Assembly (NCBI RefSeq): GCF_001522865.1
Contig: NZ_LOWB01000047.1
Location: 1-64,000 of the forward strand
Reading direction: 5' to 3'
From: Burkholderia sp. TSV86
Lineage (GTDB): Bacteria > Pseudomonadota > Gammaproteobacteria > Burkholderiales > Burkholderiaceae
DNA length: 64,000 nucleotides
Shown here: one piece after another, positions 18,332-28,103 of the stretch
Numbering within the stretch: position 1 is the stretch's first letter
Layout: every line of letters starts with the position of its first letter
The notes under the pieces: generated by a model
What the model saw: only the letters and a program-made list of their open reading frames with translations
Told to the model about the DNA's origin: nothing
The model's database searches: none
Translations under genes and position numbers: made by a program

Positions 18332-18363
18332 GCGGTCCGGGCGGCGCCCGCCGCCCGGACCGC
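18332..18363. repeat. 15-bp perfect hairpin between acyl-CoA dehydrogenase and 3-hydroxyacyl-CoA dehydrogenase genes
   Basis: GCGGTCCGGGCGGCG and its exact complement flank a 2-nt centre, directly after the acyl-CoA dehydrogenase stop. There is no T-run, so it is not a standard terminator. It may stabilise or process the polycistronic RNA. Confidence 0.65.
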
Positions 18364-18441
18364 CCGAATTCGTAGCACTCATTTGCCGCGCGCGGCGCTT
18401 ACCGCCCCGCGATTCGCGGCTCAATCCGGAGAGAGAGTACT

Positions 18442-20877
18442 GTGAGCAAATTCAACATTCGCAAGGTCGCCGTGCTGGGCGCCGGCGTGATGGGAGCGCA
18501 GATCGCCGCGCATCTCGTCAATGCGCGCGTGCCGGTGCTGCTGTTCGATCTGCCCGCCAAGGAAGGTCCGAAGAACGGCATCGCGCTGAAGGCGATCGAG
18601 GGCTTGAAGAAGCTGTCGCCGGCGCCGTTCGGCGTGAAGGATGACGCGCAATATCTCGAGCCCGCGAACTATGACGACGACATCGCGAAGCTCGCCGAGT
18701 GCGATCTCGTGATCGAGGCGATTGCCGAGCGGATGGACTGGAAGCACGATTTATACAAGAAGGTCGCGCCGCATATCGCGCCGAACGCGATTTTCGCGAC
18801 CAACACGTCGGGCCTGTCGATCACGAAGCTGTCCGACGGTTTCGCCGACGAGTTGAAGGCGCGTTTCTGCGGCGTGCACTTCTTCAACCCGCCGCGCTAC
18901 ATGCACCTGGTCGAGCTGATCCCGACCGCCCATACGCGCCCCGAGATTCTCGACCAGCTCGAGACCTTCCTGACGAGCGTCGTCGGCAAGGGCGTGGTGC
19001 GCGCGAAGGATACGCCGAACTTCATTGCGAACCGTGTCGGCATCTTCTCGATTCTCGCGGTGATCACCGAGGCCGAGAAGTTCGGCCTGCGTTTTGACGA
19101 AGTCGACGATCTGACGGGCAGCCGTCTGGGCCGTGCGAAGTCGGCGACGTTCCGTACCGCGGACGTGGTCGGCCTCGACACGATGGCGCACGTGATCAAG
19201 ACGATGCAGGACAACCTCGCCGACGATCCGTTCTTCCCGGTCTACAAGACGCCGGCCGTGCTCGCGAAGCTCGTCGAGCAGGGCGCGCTGGGGCAGAAGT
19301 CGGGCGGCGGTTTCTACAAGAAGGAAGGCAAGGCGATCAAGGTGCTCGATCCGAAAACGGGCGCCTACGTCGACGGCGGCGCCAAGGCGGACGAGACCGT
19401 CGCGCGCATTCTGAAGCGCCCGCCGGCCGAGCGCCTGAAGCTGCTGCGCGAGACGCAGCATCCGCACGCGCAGTTCCTGTGGTCGATCTTCCGTGACGTG
19501 TTCCACTACATCGCGTTCCACCTCGAATCGATCGCCGACAATGCGCGCGACGTCGACCTCGCGATCCGCTGGGGCTTCGGCTGGAGCGACGGTCCGTTCG
19601 AAGGCTGGCAGGCTGCTGGCTGGAAGCAGATCGCCGAGTGGGTGCAGGAGGACATCGCCGCCGGCAAGACGCTCGCGAACGTGCCGCTGCCCGCATGGGT
19701 GCTCGAAGGCCCGGTCGCCGAGAAGGGCGGCGTGCATACGGAGGAAGGCTCGTGGTCGCCGGCCGCGAAGGCTTTCGTGCCGCGCTCGACACTGCCCGTC
19801 TATGAGCGCCAGGTGTTTCGTGCGCCGCTTCTGGGCGAGACCGGCCGCGATCCGCTCAAGTTCGGCAAGACGCTCGCCGAGAACGATTCGGTGCGCATCT
19901 GGGTCGATGACCGCGCGGGAGAGGACGATGTCGTGATCGTGTCGTTCAAGACGAAGATGAACACGATCGGCGCGGGCGTGATCGACGGCCTCGCGCAGGC
20001 GATCGAGTTGGCCGAGAAGGATTACAAGGCGGTGGTGGTCTGGCAGCCGTCGTCGCTGAAGCTGGGCAACCCGGGCGGGCCGTTCTCGGCCGGCGCGAAC
20101 CTGGAAGAGGCGATGCCCGCGTTCATGATGGGCGGCGCGAAGGGTATCGAGCCGTTCGTGAAGAAATTCCAGGACGGCCTGATGCGCGTCAAGTACGCGA
20201 ACGTGCCGGTTGTCGCGGCGGTGTCGGGCCTGGCGCTCGGCGGCGGCTGCGAGCTGATGTTGTCCAGCGCGAAGCGCGTCGTGCATGTCGAGAGCTACAT
20301 CGGCCTCGTCGAGGTCGGCGTCGGTCTCGTGCCGGGCGGCGGCGGCCTGAAGGAAGCGGCGGTGCGGGCGGCTGAAGCGGCCGCGGCGGCGAACGCGACG
20401 AACGATTTGCTGAAGTTCCTCACGAAACCGTTCGAGAACGCGGCGACGGCGAAGGTATCGATGTCCGCGCACGAGGCGCGCGCGATGGGCTATCTGAAAC
20501 CGTCGGACACGATCGTCTTCAATGTATTCGAGCTGCTCGATATCGCGAAGAAGGAAGCGCGGGCGCTTGCCGACGCGGGATATCGCCCGCCGCTGAAGGC
20601 GAAGGCGATTCCGGTCGCCGGCCGCTCGGGCATCGCGACCATCAAGGCGCAGCTCGTCAATCTGCGTGATGGCCGCTTCATCAGCGATCACGATTTCCTG
20701 ATCGCGAGCCGCATTGCCGAAGCGGTGTGCGGCGGCGACGTCGAAGGCGGCAGCACGGTCGACGAAGACTGGCTGCTTGCGCTCGAACGCCGTGCATTCG
20801 TCGAGCTGCTGGGCACGCAAAAGACGCAGGAGCGGATCATGGGCATGTTGCAGACCGGCAAGCCGGTTCGGAACTAA
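18442..20877 (+). CDS. 3-hydroxyacyl-CoA dehydrogenase / enoyl-CoA hydratase bifunctional enzyme
   Basis: An 811-residue fusion. The N-terminal NAD-binding domain starts VAVLGAGVMGAQIAAHLVN (about residues 10-28). The HCDH signature FCGVHFFNPPRYMHLVELIP and the C-terminal dehydrogenase domain follow. From about residue 500 there is a crotonase domain with GGPFSAGANLEEAMPAF and VSGLALGGGCELMLSSAKR. This order (dehydrogenase first) is the reverse of E. coli FadB but usual for FadN/FadJ-like proteins of beta-proteobacteria. It catalyses hydration and NAD-dependent oxidation in beta-oxidation. It starts with GTG at 18442, with GGAGAGAGAG 4 nt upstream. Confidence 0.93.
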   Translation: MSKFNIRKVAVLGAGVMGAQIAAHLVNARVPVLLFDLPAKEGPKNGIALKAIEGLKKLSPAPFGVKDDAQYLEPANYDDDIAKLAECDLVIEAIAERMDWKHDLYKKVAPHIAPNAIFATNTSGLSITKLSDGFADELKARFCGVHFFNPPRYMHLVELIPTAHTRPEILDQLETFLTSVVGKGVVRAKDTPNFIANRVGIFSILAVITEAEKFGLRFDEVDDLTGSRLGRAKSATFRTADVVGLDTMAHVIKTMQDNLADDPFFPVYKTPAVLAKLVEQGALGQKSGGGFYKKEGKAIKVLDPKTGAYVDGGAKADETVARILKRPPAERLKLLRETQHPHAQFLWSIFRDVFHYIAFHLESIADNARDVDLAIRWGFGWSDGPFEGWQAAGWKQIAEWVQEDIAAGKTLANVPLPAWVLEGPVAEKGGVHTEEGSWSPAAKAFVPRSTLPVYERQVFRAPLLGETGRDPLKFGKTLAENDSVRIWVDDRAGEDDVVIVSFKTKMNTIGAGVIDGLAQAIELAEKDYKAVVVWQPSSLKLGNPGGPFSAGANLEEAMPAFMMGGAKGIEPFVKKFQDGLMRVKYANVPVVAAVSGLALGGGCELMLSSAKRVVHVESYIGLVEVGVGLVPGGGGLKEAAVRAAEAAAAANATNDLLKFLTKPFENAATAKVSMSAHEARAMGYLKPSDTIVFNVFELLDIAKKEARALADAGYRPPLKAKAIPVAGRSGIATIKAQLVNLRDGRFISDHDFLIASRIAEAVCGGDVEGGSTVDEDWLLALERRAFVELLGTQKTQERIMGMLQTGKPVRN

Positions 20878-20901
20878 CTGAGCCTTGCAAAGGAGCCTGA
20901 A

Positions 20902-22101
<1,200 letters not shown>

Positions 22102-22123
22102 GCGGAGTTCGCATGGCATGACG

Positions 22124-22161
22124 ACGGTGCGCGGGCGGCCAGCTCGCGCACCGTTTTTTTT
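22124..22161 (+). terminator. Intrinsic terminator after the thiolase gene
   Basis: ACGGTGCGCG and CGCGCACCGT form a perfect 10-bp stem followed by an unbroken run of eight T. The downstream enoyl-CoA hydratase would then depend on read-through or its own promoter. Confidence 0.88.
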
Positions 22162-22212
22162 GGAACGAGACAGCCGGGGCGTCTGTGCAAGCGGCCCCAG
22201 GAGATGATTCAG

Positions 22213-22977
22213 ATGGATATCCAGCTCGAAAACGCCGACGGCGTGCTGACGATCACGCTCGCGCGTCCGGCGAAGCGCAATGCGATCACGTTGGCGATGT
22301 ATCAGACGATGGCCGACGCGCTCAAGTCGGCGCGGGAAGATAAATCGGTGCGCGCGGTGCTGATTCGCGGCAGCGACGGCCACTTCACCGCCGGCAACGA
22401 TCTCGAGGATTTCATGAAGACGCCGCCGAAGGATCAGGACGCGCCTGTGTTCCAGTTCCTGAGGCAGATCAGCACGCTGGAGAAGCCGATCGTCGCGGCT
22501 GTCGAGGGCGTGGCGGTTGGCATCGGCGTGACGCTGCTGCTGCATTGCGATCTCGTCTACGCGGCCGATACCGCGCAATTGTCGCTGCCGTTCGTGCAGC
22601 TCGCGCTGTGCCCGGAAGCGGCGTCGAGCCTATTGCTGCCGCGCCTTTCCGGCTATCAGGTGGCGGCCGAGAAGCTTTTGCTCGGCGAGCCGTTCGATGC
22701 GCTCGAAGCGCACCGCATCGGTCTAGTGAACCGCGTGCTGCCGGCGGCCGAACTCGATGCGTTCGCGGCGAAGCAGGCGGCCAAGCTCGTCGCGTTGCCG
22801 GCGTCGTCGCTGCGCGTGACGAAGGCGCTGCTCAGAGCGACGGAAGGCGCCGCCATTGCCACGCGGATGACGGACGAAGCCGAGCACTTCGGCGCGATGT
22901 TGCGCTCGCCCGAAGTGCGCGAAGCGATCAGCGCGTTCTTCGAAAAACGTAAGCCGAACTTCCAGCAGTTCGACTGA
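22213..22977 (+). CDS. Enoyl-CoA hydratase/isomerase family protein
   Basis: A 254-residue crotonase-fold protein. It has VTLAR-type N-terminal strands (GVLTITLARPAKRNAITLAM), the oxyanion-hole segment HFTAGNDLEDFMK, and PIVAAVEGVAVGIGVTLLLH. The second catalytic Glu region is replaced by QLALCPEAASSLLLPRL, which resembles delta3-delta2 isomerase or generic hydratase members. I chose ATG 22213 because AGGAG lies 9 nt upstream. The ATG at 22204 directly abuts that sequence and would add only three residues. Confidence 0.88.
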   Translation: MDIQLENADGVLTITLARPAKRNAITLAMYQTMADALKSAREDKSVRAVLIRGSDGHFTAGNDLEDFMKTPPKDQDAPVFQFLRQISTLEKPIVAAVEGVAVGIGVTLLLHCDLVYAADTAQLSLPFVQLALCPEAASSLLLPRLSGYQVAAEKLLLGEPFDALEAHRIGLVNRVLPAAELDAFAAKQAAKLVALPASSLRVTKALLRATEGAAIATRMTDEAEHFGAMLRSPEVREAISAFFEKRKPNFQQFD

Positions 22978-23250
22978 TTGGTGCGCGCGGTGAGGCGGCG
23001 GTGTGCGAATGCGGCGGCGCGCGCATCGCCGTGTGGTGCTTGCCGTGTTGCCCGCGATTGCCGTCACGCAGCGGCGTCCGTTCGGCAATCTGTTCAATGC
23101 GGTGTTCGGTGTTAGCGCCTAACGCTCGGTGGCCGACGCCCGGCACTCGGTATCCGGCGCTCAATGCCCGCCCCCCGCGTTGCAACGTGCGCTGCGCGTG
23201 AATGCGGCGGCCGCTTGCACGCGCGAGATGTTTGACGGCGAGGCGGGTTT

Positions 23251-24081
23251 CTATGCGCCGGCGGTGCCGTAATCGACATAGCCGGCTTCCCGGCAGAAGC
23301 TCACGAGCCGCAGCCCGGCCTGGCGCGCAATTTCGACGGCAAGCGACGACGGCGCGGAGATCGTCGCGACCATCGGAATGCCGACGCGCGCGGACTTACG
23401 CACCAGCTCGTAGCTGGCCCGGCTCGACAGGAATACGAAGCCGTCGGTCGTATCAGCGCGTTCGAGCGTGAGCGTGCCGATCAGTTTGTCGAGCGCGTTG
23501 TGGCGGCCGATGTCCTCGAATGCGTGCCGGATCGCGCCGGCCGCGTCGCACCACGCGGCCGCGTGCAGGCCGCCCGTTTGCTGCGTGAGCGTTTGGTGCG
23601 CGGGGAACTCGCGTGCAGCGCGCGCGATTGCGTCCGGCGCGATCCGCGCGAGAAAGCCGTGGTCCGGCACGCGCTGCGGTGCGAGATCGAGCAGATCGAT
23701 GCTCTCGATGCCGCACACGCCGCAGCCGGTTCTGCCGGCGAGCGCGCGGCGCCGCTCCTTCAGGGCGGCGAACGCCTGCTGGACCACCGTCAACTGGACT
23801 TCGGCATGCGGGATTGGCCCGTCGCCGCGCAGCACCACATCGATATCCTTCACGTCGCTGCCGCGCTCGACGATGCCTTCCGACAGCGCGAAGCCCACCG
23901 CGAATGCCTCGAGATCGCGTGGTGTGCACATCATCACCGCGTGCGAGATGCCGTTGAAGACGAGCGCGACCGGCCATTCCTGGCCGACGTGATCGAAGGT
24001 TGCATCGATCGCGTCGCCGCGCCGGCGGCGCACCGGCAGTTCGACGACGCCGCTGGGTTCGGCGGCTTCGGACAGCTTCAC
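23251..24081 (-). CDS. fdhD: Formate dehydrogenase accessory sulfurtransferase FdhD
   Basis: A 276-residue protein, the usual FdhD length. It has HAVMMCTPRDLEAFAVGFAL, the CxxC active site in GRTGCGVCGIESI (about residues 141-153), FEDIGRHNALDKLIG, and FLSSRASYELVRKSARVGIP. FdhD transfers sulfur from IscS to the molybdenum cofactor and is needed for formate dehydrogenase activity. No formate dehydrogenase genes lie in the window. It is divergent from a nitrate-reductase-associated gene. Confidence 0.95.
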   Translation of the reverse strand: MKLSEAAEPSGVVELPVRRRRGDAIDATFDHVGQEWPVALVFNGISHAVMMCTPRDLEAFAVGFALSEGIVERGSDVKDIDVVLRGDGPIPHAEVQLTVVQQAFAALKERRRALAGRTGCGVCGIESIDLLDLAPQRVPDHGFLARIAPDAIARAAREFPAHQTLTQQTGGLHAAAWCDAAGAIRHAFEDIGRHNALDKLIGTLTLERADTTDGFVFLSSRASYELVRKSARVGIPMVATISAPSSLAVEIARQAGLRLVSFCREAGYVDYGTAGA

Positions 24082-24103
24082 GGCAGGCTCCTTATACGGA
24101 TCG

Positions 24104-24128
24104 GCGGGCGGCGGTACTCGCCGCCCGC
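24104..24128. repeat. 10-bp perfect hairpin between fdhD and the divergent gene
   Basis: GCGGGCGGCG-GTACT-CGCCGCCCGC sits midway between the two divergent starts. A TAAAAT at 24137-24142 (plus) could be a -10 element for the rightward gene. The inverted repeat would then overlap the -35 position and could act as an operator or an RNA hairpin. Confidence 0.5.
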
Positions 24129-24190
24129 GGAGGTTCTAAAATACTCCAGACGGGCCCAATGGGTCGGCAATCGTCAGGATGGGGGCAAAC

Positions 24191-24670
24191 ATGGGGCTGA
24201 GCGACGCGCCGCTGCTGTTCAATTTCGAGGTCGTTTCATCGCAGGGGCTGACTTATATTCCGATGATCGTGCGTTTCAATCTCGATCGCTTCGGGCTGCG
24301 GATCTCGCTCGAGCAGTGGCAGATGCTGCCGATCGAGGATCGCAAGCTGCTTGCGTGTTTCCCGGCCGACGAAGACGTCGCGATCGAGCCGAATTTCGAT
24401 CACGCGCTCTTCGAGATGCTGCGCACGCATGCGAGCGTCGAGCCGAGCTGGTTTCAACCCGAAGAGCATCCGGCGTGGCGTAACGCCGATGCGGTGCCGG
24501 ATGCGCTCGCCGCGCAAAGCGTGCTTGCCGGGCTGCCGGCGCCGTCGGCCGCGCAATGGTCCGCGCTCACGCCGTTTCAACGCTACGTGCTGACAAAGCT
24601 GTCGCGCAAGCCGAAGCTCAACCACGACTTTATCCCGGCGATGCGCGAATTCGGGCTCGCCGCATCATGA
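24191..24670 (+). CDS. Nitrate reductase-associated protein
   Basis: A 159-residue protein that I recognise as the conserved nitrate-reductase-associated family (YIPMIVRFNLDRFGLRISL, LSRKPKLNHDFIPAMREFG). Members are found near nitrate reductase or molybdenum-enzyme genes in cyanobacteria and proteobacteria; biochemical function is not established. ATG 24191 has GGGGG about 4 nt upstream; an in-frame ATG at 24179 would add four residues. Its divergent neighbour fdhD also belongs to molybdoenzyme maturation, which supports the context. Confidence 0.8.
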   Translation: MGLSDAPLLFNFEVVSSQGLTYIPMIVRFNLDRFGLRISLEQWQMLPIEDRKLLACFPADEDVAIEPNFDHALFEMLRTHASVEPSWFQPEEHPAWRNADAVPDALAAQSVLAGLPAPSAAQWSALTPFQRYVLTKLSRKPKLNHDFIPAMREFGLAAS

Positions 24671-24814
24671 ATCGAACTGTGCCGCTCCGGCAAGGTGCGC
24701 AGCGGTTGTGCAGCGGCGCGTAACCGTGTACGCATTGGGCGCGCGCGGCATGGCCGGATGGGGCGGCAGCGCATGCGCCGAGCACGCGGCTTGCTTGCGC
24801 CCGCGCGGCCGCGC

Positions 24815-25216
24815 TTATTCGAGGGGCGGTAGCGGGCGGGGGCGGCGGTCGTTGCCGGTCGCGACGTAGGTGAGCGTTGCCTCGGTGACCTTGACGACCT
24901 CGCTCATGAGACTCAGCCGTTGCGCATACACCTCGACTTCCACCGTCACCGACGTATTGCCCGTTTTCACGATACGCGCGTAGAAGCTCAGCAAATCGCC
25001 GACGAACACCGGCTGCTTGAACAGAAACGAATTGACCGCGACCGTCGCGACCCGCCCGTTCGCGCGGCGGCTTGCCGGAATCGAGCCCGCGATATCGACC
25101 TGCGACATGATCCAGCCGCCGAATACGTCGCCGTGGACGTTGGCGTCGGACGGCTGCGGCACGACGCGCAGCGCGGGCGGTTCTTGCGGGAGTTCGGGCA
25201 GGGACGAATCGGTCAT
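24815..25216 (-). CDS. Acyl-CoA thioesterase (hotdog fold, YciA-like)
   Basis: A 133-residue single-hotdog thioesterase. The acidic catalytic segment DANVHGDVFGGWIMSQVDIA is typical of YciA/Acot-type enzymes, followed by VNSFLFKQPVFVGDLLSFYA and VEVYAQRL. It hydrolyses acyl-CoA to free acid and CoA; chain preference is not visible. ATG 25216 is preferred because GGAAG sits 8 nt upstream within the alternative start region at 25231. It is divergent from the ABC exporter. Confidence 0.9.
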   Translation of the reverse strand: MTDSSLPELPQEPPALRVVPQPSDANVHGDVFGGWIMSQVDIAGSIPASRRANGRVATVAVNSFLFKQPVFVGDLLSFYARIVKTGNTSVTVEVEVYAQRLSLMSEVVKVTEATLTYVATGNDRRPRPLPPLE

Positions 25217-25347
25217 GGTTGAAGCTTCCATCTTGTAAGAAACGAGCCGGCATGGGCAGGCAGCAGCGCATCCCGGCTTCTGCGACAATACGGCGATCCG
25301 GAAATTGTACGAGAAAGTTCGCCGACTCACCGCTCGGCCGATTCCCC

Positions 25348-27213
25348 ATGCGCCGTTATTCCACTTCCTCCGAGCCCGTGCCGGCGGCCGCCGGACCACG
25401 CAACGACTGGCAGACGATCCGCTCGTTGCTGCCTTACCTGACGGCTTATAAATGGCGCGTTGCGTTCGCGCTCGCGTGCCTGATCGGCGCGAAGCTCGCC
25501 AATCTCGGCGTGCCCGTCGTCATGAAGCGGATCGTCGACAGTCTCGCGGCCGTTCATCAGCTCACCGCGCTCGGCCGCGCCGAGCAGTCGGCGGGCATCG
25601 TGCTCGCCGGCGGCATCGGGCTGCTCGTGATCGCGTATGCGCTGGTGCGGCTGTCGACGTCGCTGTTCACCGAGCTGCGCGAGATTCTGTTTTCGAAGGT
25701 CACTGAAAGCGCGGTGCGGCGGCTCGCGCTGCAGGTGTTCCGGCATCTGCACGGGCTGTCGCTGCGGTTTCATCTGGAGCGGCAGACGGGCGGCATGTCG
25801 CGCGACATCGAGCGCGGCACGCGCGGTATCCAGCAGCTCATTTCATACTCGCTGTACAGCATTCTGCCGACGCTCGTCGAAGTGGGGCTCGTGCTCGGCT
25901 TTTTCGCGTTCCGCTATGACGCCTACTACGCGTATGTGACGCTCGCGGCGCTCGTCGCTTACATCGCATTCACGGTGAAGGTGACGGAGTGGCGCACGCA
26001 TTTCCGGCGCACGATGAACGAACTCGATTCGCGGGCGAATGCGCGCGCGATCGATTCGCTGATCAACTACGAGACCGTCAAGTATTTCGGCAACGAGGAA
26101 TGGGAAGCGCGGCGCTACGACGAGAATCTCGCGCGCTTTCGCCGCGCGGCGATCCGCTCGCAGCATTCGCTGTCGCTGCTCAACTTCGGGCAGCAGGCGA
26201 TCATCGGCACAGGGCTCGTGTTCATCCTGTGGCGCGCAACCCAGGGCGTGCTTGCCGGCAAGCTCACGCTCGGCGATCTCGTATTGATCAACACCTTCAT
26301 GCTGCAGCTCTATATTCCGCTCAATTTTCTCGGCGTCATCTATCGTGAGCTGAAGCAGAGCCTGACCGACATGGACCGGATGTTCGGGCTGCTGTCGGCC
26401 GCGCGCGAGGTCGACGACGCGCCCGGCGCGCCGGCGCTCGACGTGCGCGGCGCGGCACTGCGCTTCGCGCATGTGAACTTCGGCTACGATCCATCGCGGC
26501 AGATCCTGCACGACGTCGATTTCACGATCGCGGCCGGCACGACGACCGCGGTCGTCGGTCATAGCGGCTCGGGCAAGTCGACGCTGGCGCGGCTGCTGTT
26601 TCGCTTCTACGATCTCGACCGGACGGCGGGCGGCGCGATCATGATCGACGGGCAGGACATCCGCGACGTGAAACAGGATTCGCTGCGCGCATCGATCGGG
26701 ATCGTGCCGCAGGACACCGTGCTCTTCAACGACACGATCTACTACAACATCGCCTATGGCCGGCCGAGCGCGACGCGCGACGAGGTGATCGCCGCGGCGC
26801 GCGCGGCTCATCTTCATGCGTTCGTCGAGAGTTTGCCGAAAGGCTATGACACGCCGGTCGGCGAGCGCGGGCTCAAGCTGTCGGGCGGCGAGAAGCAGCG
26901 CGTCGCGATCGCGCGCACGATTCTGAAGAACCCGCCGATCCTGGTGTTCGACGAGGCGACGTCCGCGCTCGATTCGCGCTCCGAGCGCGCGATCCAGCAC
27001 GAATTGGAGCAGATCGCGCGGCATCGGACGACGCTCGTGATCGCGCATCGTCTGTCGACTGTCGTGCATGCCGATCAGATTCTCGTGATGGATCATGGGC
27101 GCATCGTCGAGCGCGGCACGCACGATGCGCTGCTGCGCGCGCATGGGCTGTATGCGCAGATGTGGGCGTTGCAGCAGCGCGCGGCTGAGCAGGGGGCGGC
27201 GCAGCAGGCGTGA
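25348..27213 (+). CDS. Atm1-type ABC exporter (fused membrane and ATPase domains)
   Basis: A 621-residue half-transporter. An N-terminal ABC membrane domain of six spans covers about residues 30-320 (VAFALACLIGAKLANLGVPV). The ATPase domain follows, with Walker A GHSGSGKSTLARLL, signature LSGGEKQRVAIARTI and Walker B ILVFDEATSALD. The motif FGNEEWEARRYDENL and the overall resemblance point to the Atm1/HMT1 group, which exports glutathione- or sulfur-containing compounds for Fe-S assembly or metal detoxification. The start at 25348 gives the usual length. No partner gene is needed. Confidence 0.9.
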   Translation: MRRYSTSSEPVPAAAGPRNDWQTIRSLLPYLTAYKWRVAFALACLIGAKLANLGVPVVMKRIVDSLAAVHQLTALGRAEQSAGIVLAGGIGLLVIAYALVRLSTSLFTELREILFSKVTESAVRRLALQVFRHLHGLSLRFHLERQTGGMSRDIERGTRGIQQLISYSLYSILPTLVEVGLVLGFFAFRYDAYYAYVTLAALVAYIAFTVKVTEWRTHFRRTMNELDSRANARAIDSLINYETVKYFGNEEWEARRYDENLARFRRAAIRSQHSLSLLNFGQQAIIGTGLVFILWRATQGVLAGKLTLGDLVLINTFMLQLYIPLNFLGVIYRELKQSLTDMDRMFGLLSAAREVDDAPGAPALDVRGAALRFAHVNFGYDPSRQILHDVDFTIAAGTTTAVVGHSGSGKSTLARLLFRFYDLDRTAGGAIMIDGQDIRDVKQDSLRASIGIVPQDTVLFNDTIYYNIAYGRPSATRDEVIAAARAAHLHAFVESLPKGYDTPVGERGLKLSGGEKQRVAIARTILKNPPILVFDEATSALDSRSERAIQHELEQIARHRTTLVIAHRLSTVVHADQILVMDHGRIVERGTHDALLRAHGLYAQMWALQQRAAEQGAAQQA

Positions 27214-27375
27214 TGAAGCCGGTGTCGCGCGGCATGACATCGCGCGGTAGGTCGAACTCCGGCGGGATCGCGTATGAATGCCGATGCGGCGTGCGCGATT
27301 TCGCCGTGGGGCGCCGCCCACTTTGCGCGCCGGCGTTTTCCGCCGGTGTGCGGCCCGCCGCGTGCGCGCGCCGTG

Positions 27376-28095
27376 TCAGCGCGCCGTGCGCAGCGCGGCG
27401 TCGAGCGCGCCCAATTGCGCGGGCGTGCCGACGTTTTCCCACATCCCTTCGTACAGTTGACCGGTCGCGCGGCGCGCGGCGATCGCGCCGCGGTAATACG
27501 GCGTGAGCGCGCGGCGCGTGCCGGCGGGCAGGTCGTCGAACATTCGCGTGTCGTACAGCGCGATGCTGCCGAATGTGATGCGCGGCTCGCCGTCGAGCGA
27601 CAGCAGCCCATCTTCGCCGAGCGCGAAATCGCCCGCCGGATGGAACGCCGGGTTCGGCACCATCACGAGATGCATCCCCGGCTCGGGCGAGGCGGCAAGC
27701 GCGGCTGCGCGCGCGCGCAGCATCGTGTAATCGAAGTTCGCGTAAATGTCGCCCGCGACGCCGATGAACACGGTCGGCCCGCGCCCGCGCTCGATCAACG
27801 GCCGTGCGTATGCGATTGCACCCGCCGTCTCGAGCGCATCGCCCTCGGCGGAGTAGACGAGCCGCACGCCCCAGCGCGAGCCGTCCCCGAGCGCGGCTTC
27901 GAACTGCTGGCCGAGCCACGCGTGGTTGATCACGATCGTTTCGATGCCGGCCGCCGCGAGCCGCTCGATCTGCCAGACGATCAGCGGTTTGCCGCCGGCC
28001 GCGAGCAGGGGTTTCGGGGTCGTGTCGGTGAGCGGGCGCATCCTTTCGCCGCGCCCGGCGGCGAAGATCATCGCCGTATCGAGGGTGTATGTCAT
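27376..28095 (-). CDS. murU: N-acetylmuramate-1-phosphate uridylyltransferase (MurU)
   Basis: A 239-residue nucleotidyltransferase. The N-terminal signature is FAAGRGERMRPLTDTTPKPL followed by KPLIVWQIERLAAAGI; FIGVAGDIYANFDYTML holds the metal-binding Asp. MurU makes UDP-MurNAc from MurNAc-1-phosphate, in a recycling route that bypasses de novo (fosfomycin-sensitive) synthesis in Pseudomonas and relatives. It starts 8 nt after the amgK stop and forms an operon with it. The family also includes glucose-1-phosphate thymidylyltransferases; the amgK partner settles the choice. Confidence 0.88.
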   Translation of the reverse strand: MTYTLDTAMIFAAGRGERMRPLTDTTPKPLLAAGGKPLIVWQIERLAAAGIETIVINHAWLGQQFEAALGDGSRWGVRLVYSAEGDALETAGAIAYARPLIERGRGPTVFIGVAGDIYANFDYTMLRARAAALAASPEPGMHLVMVPNPAFHPAGDFALGEDGLLSLDGEPRITFGSIALYDTRMFDDLPAGTRRALTPYYRGAIAARRATGQLYEGMWENVGTPAQLGALDAALRTAR

Positions 28096-28103
28096 CGTGC
28101 CGG

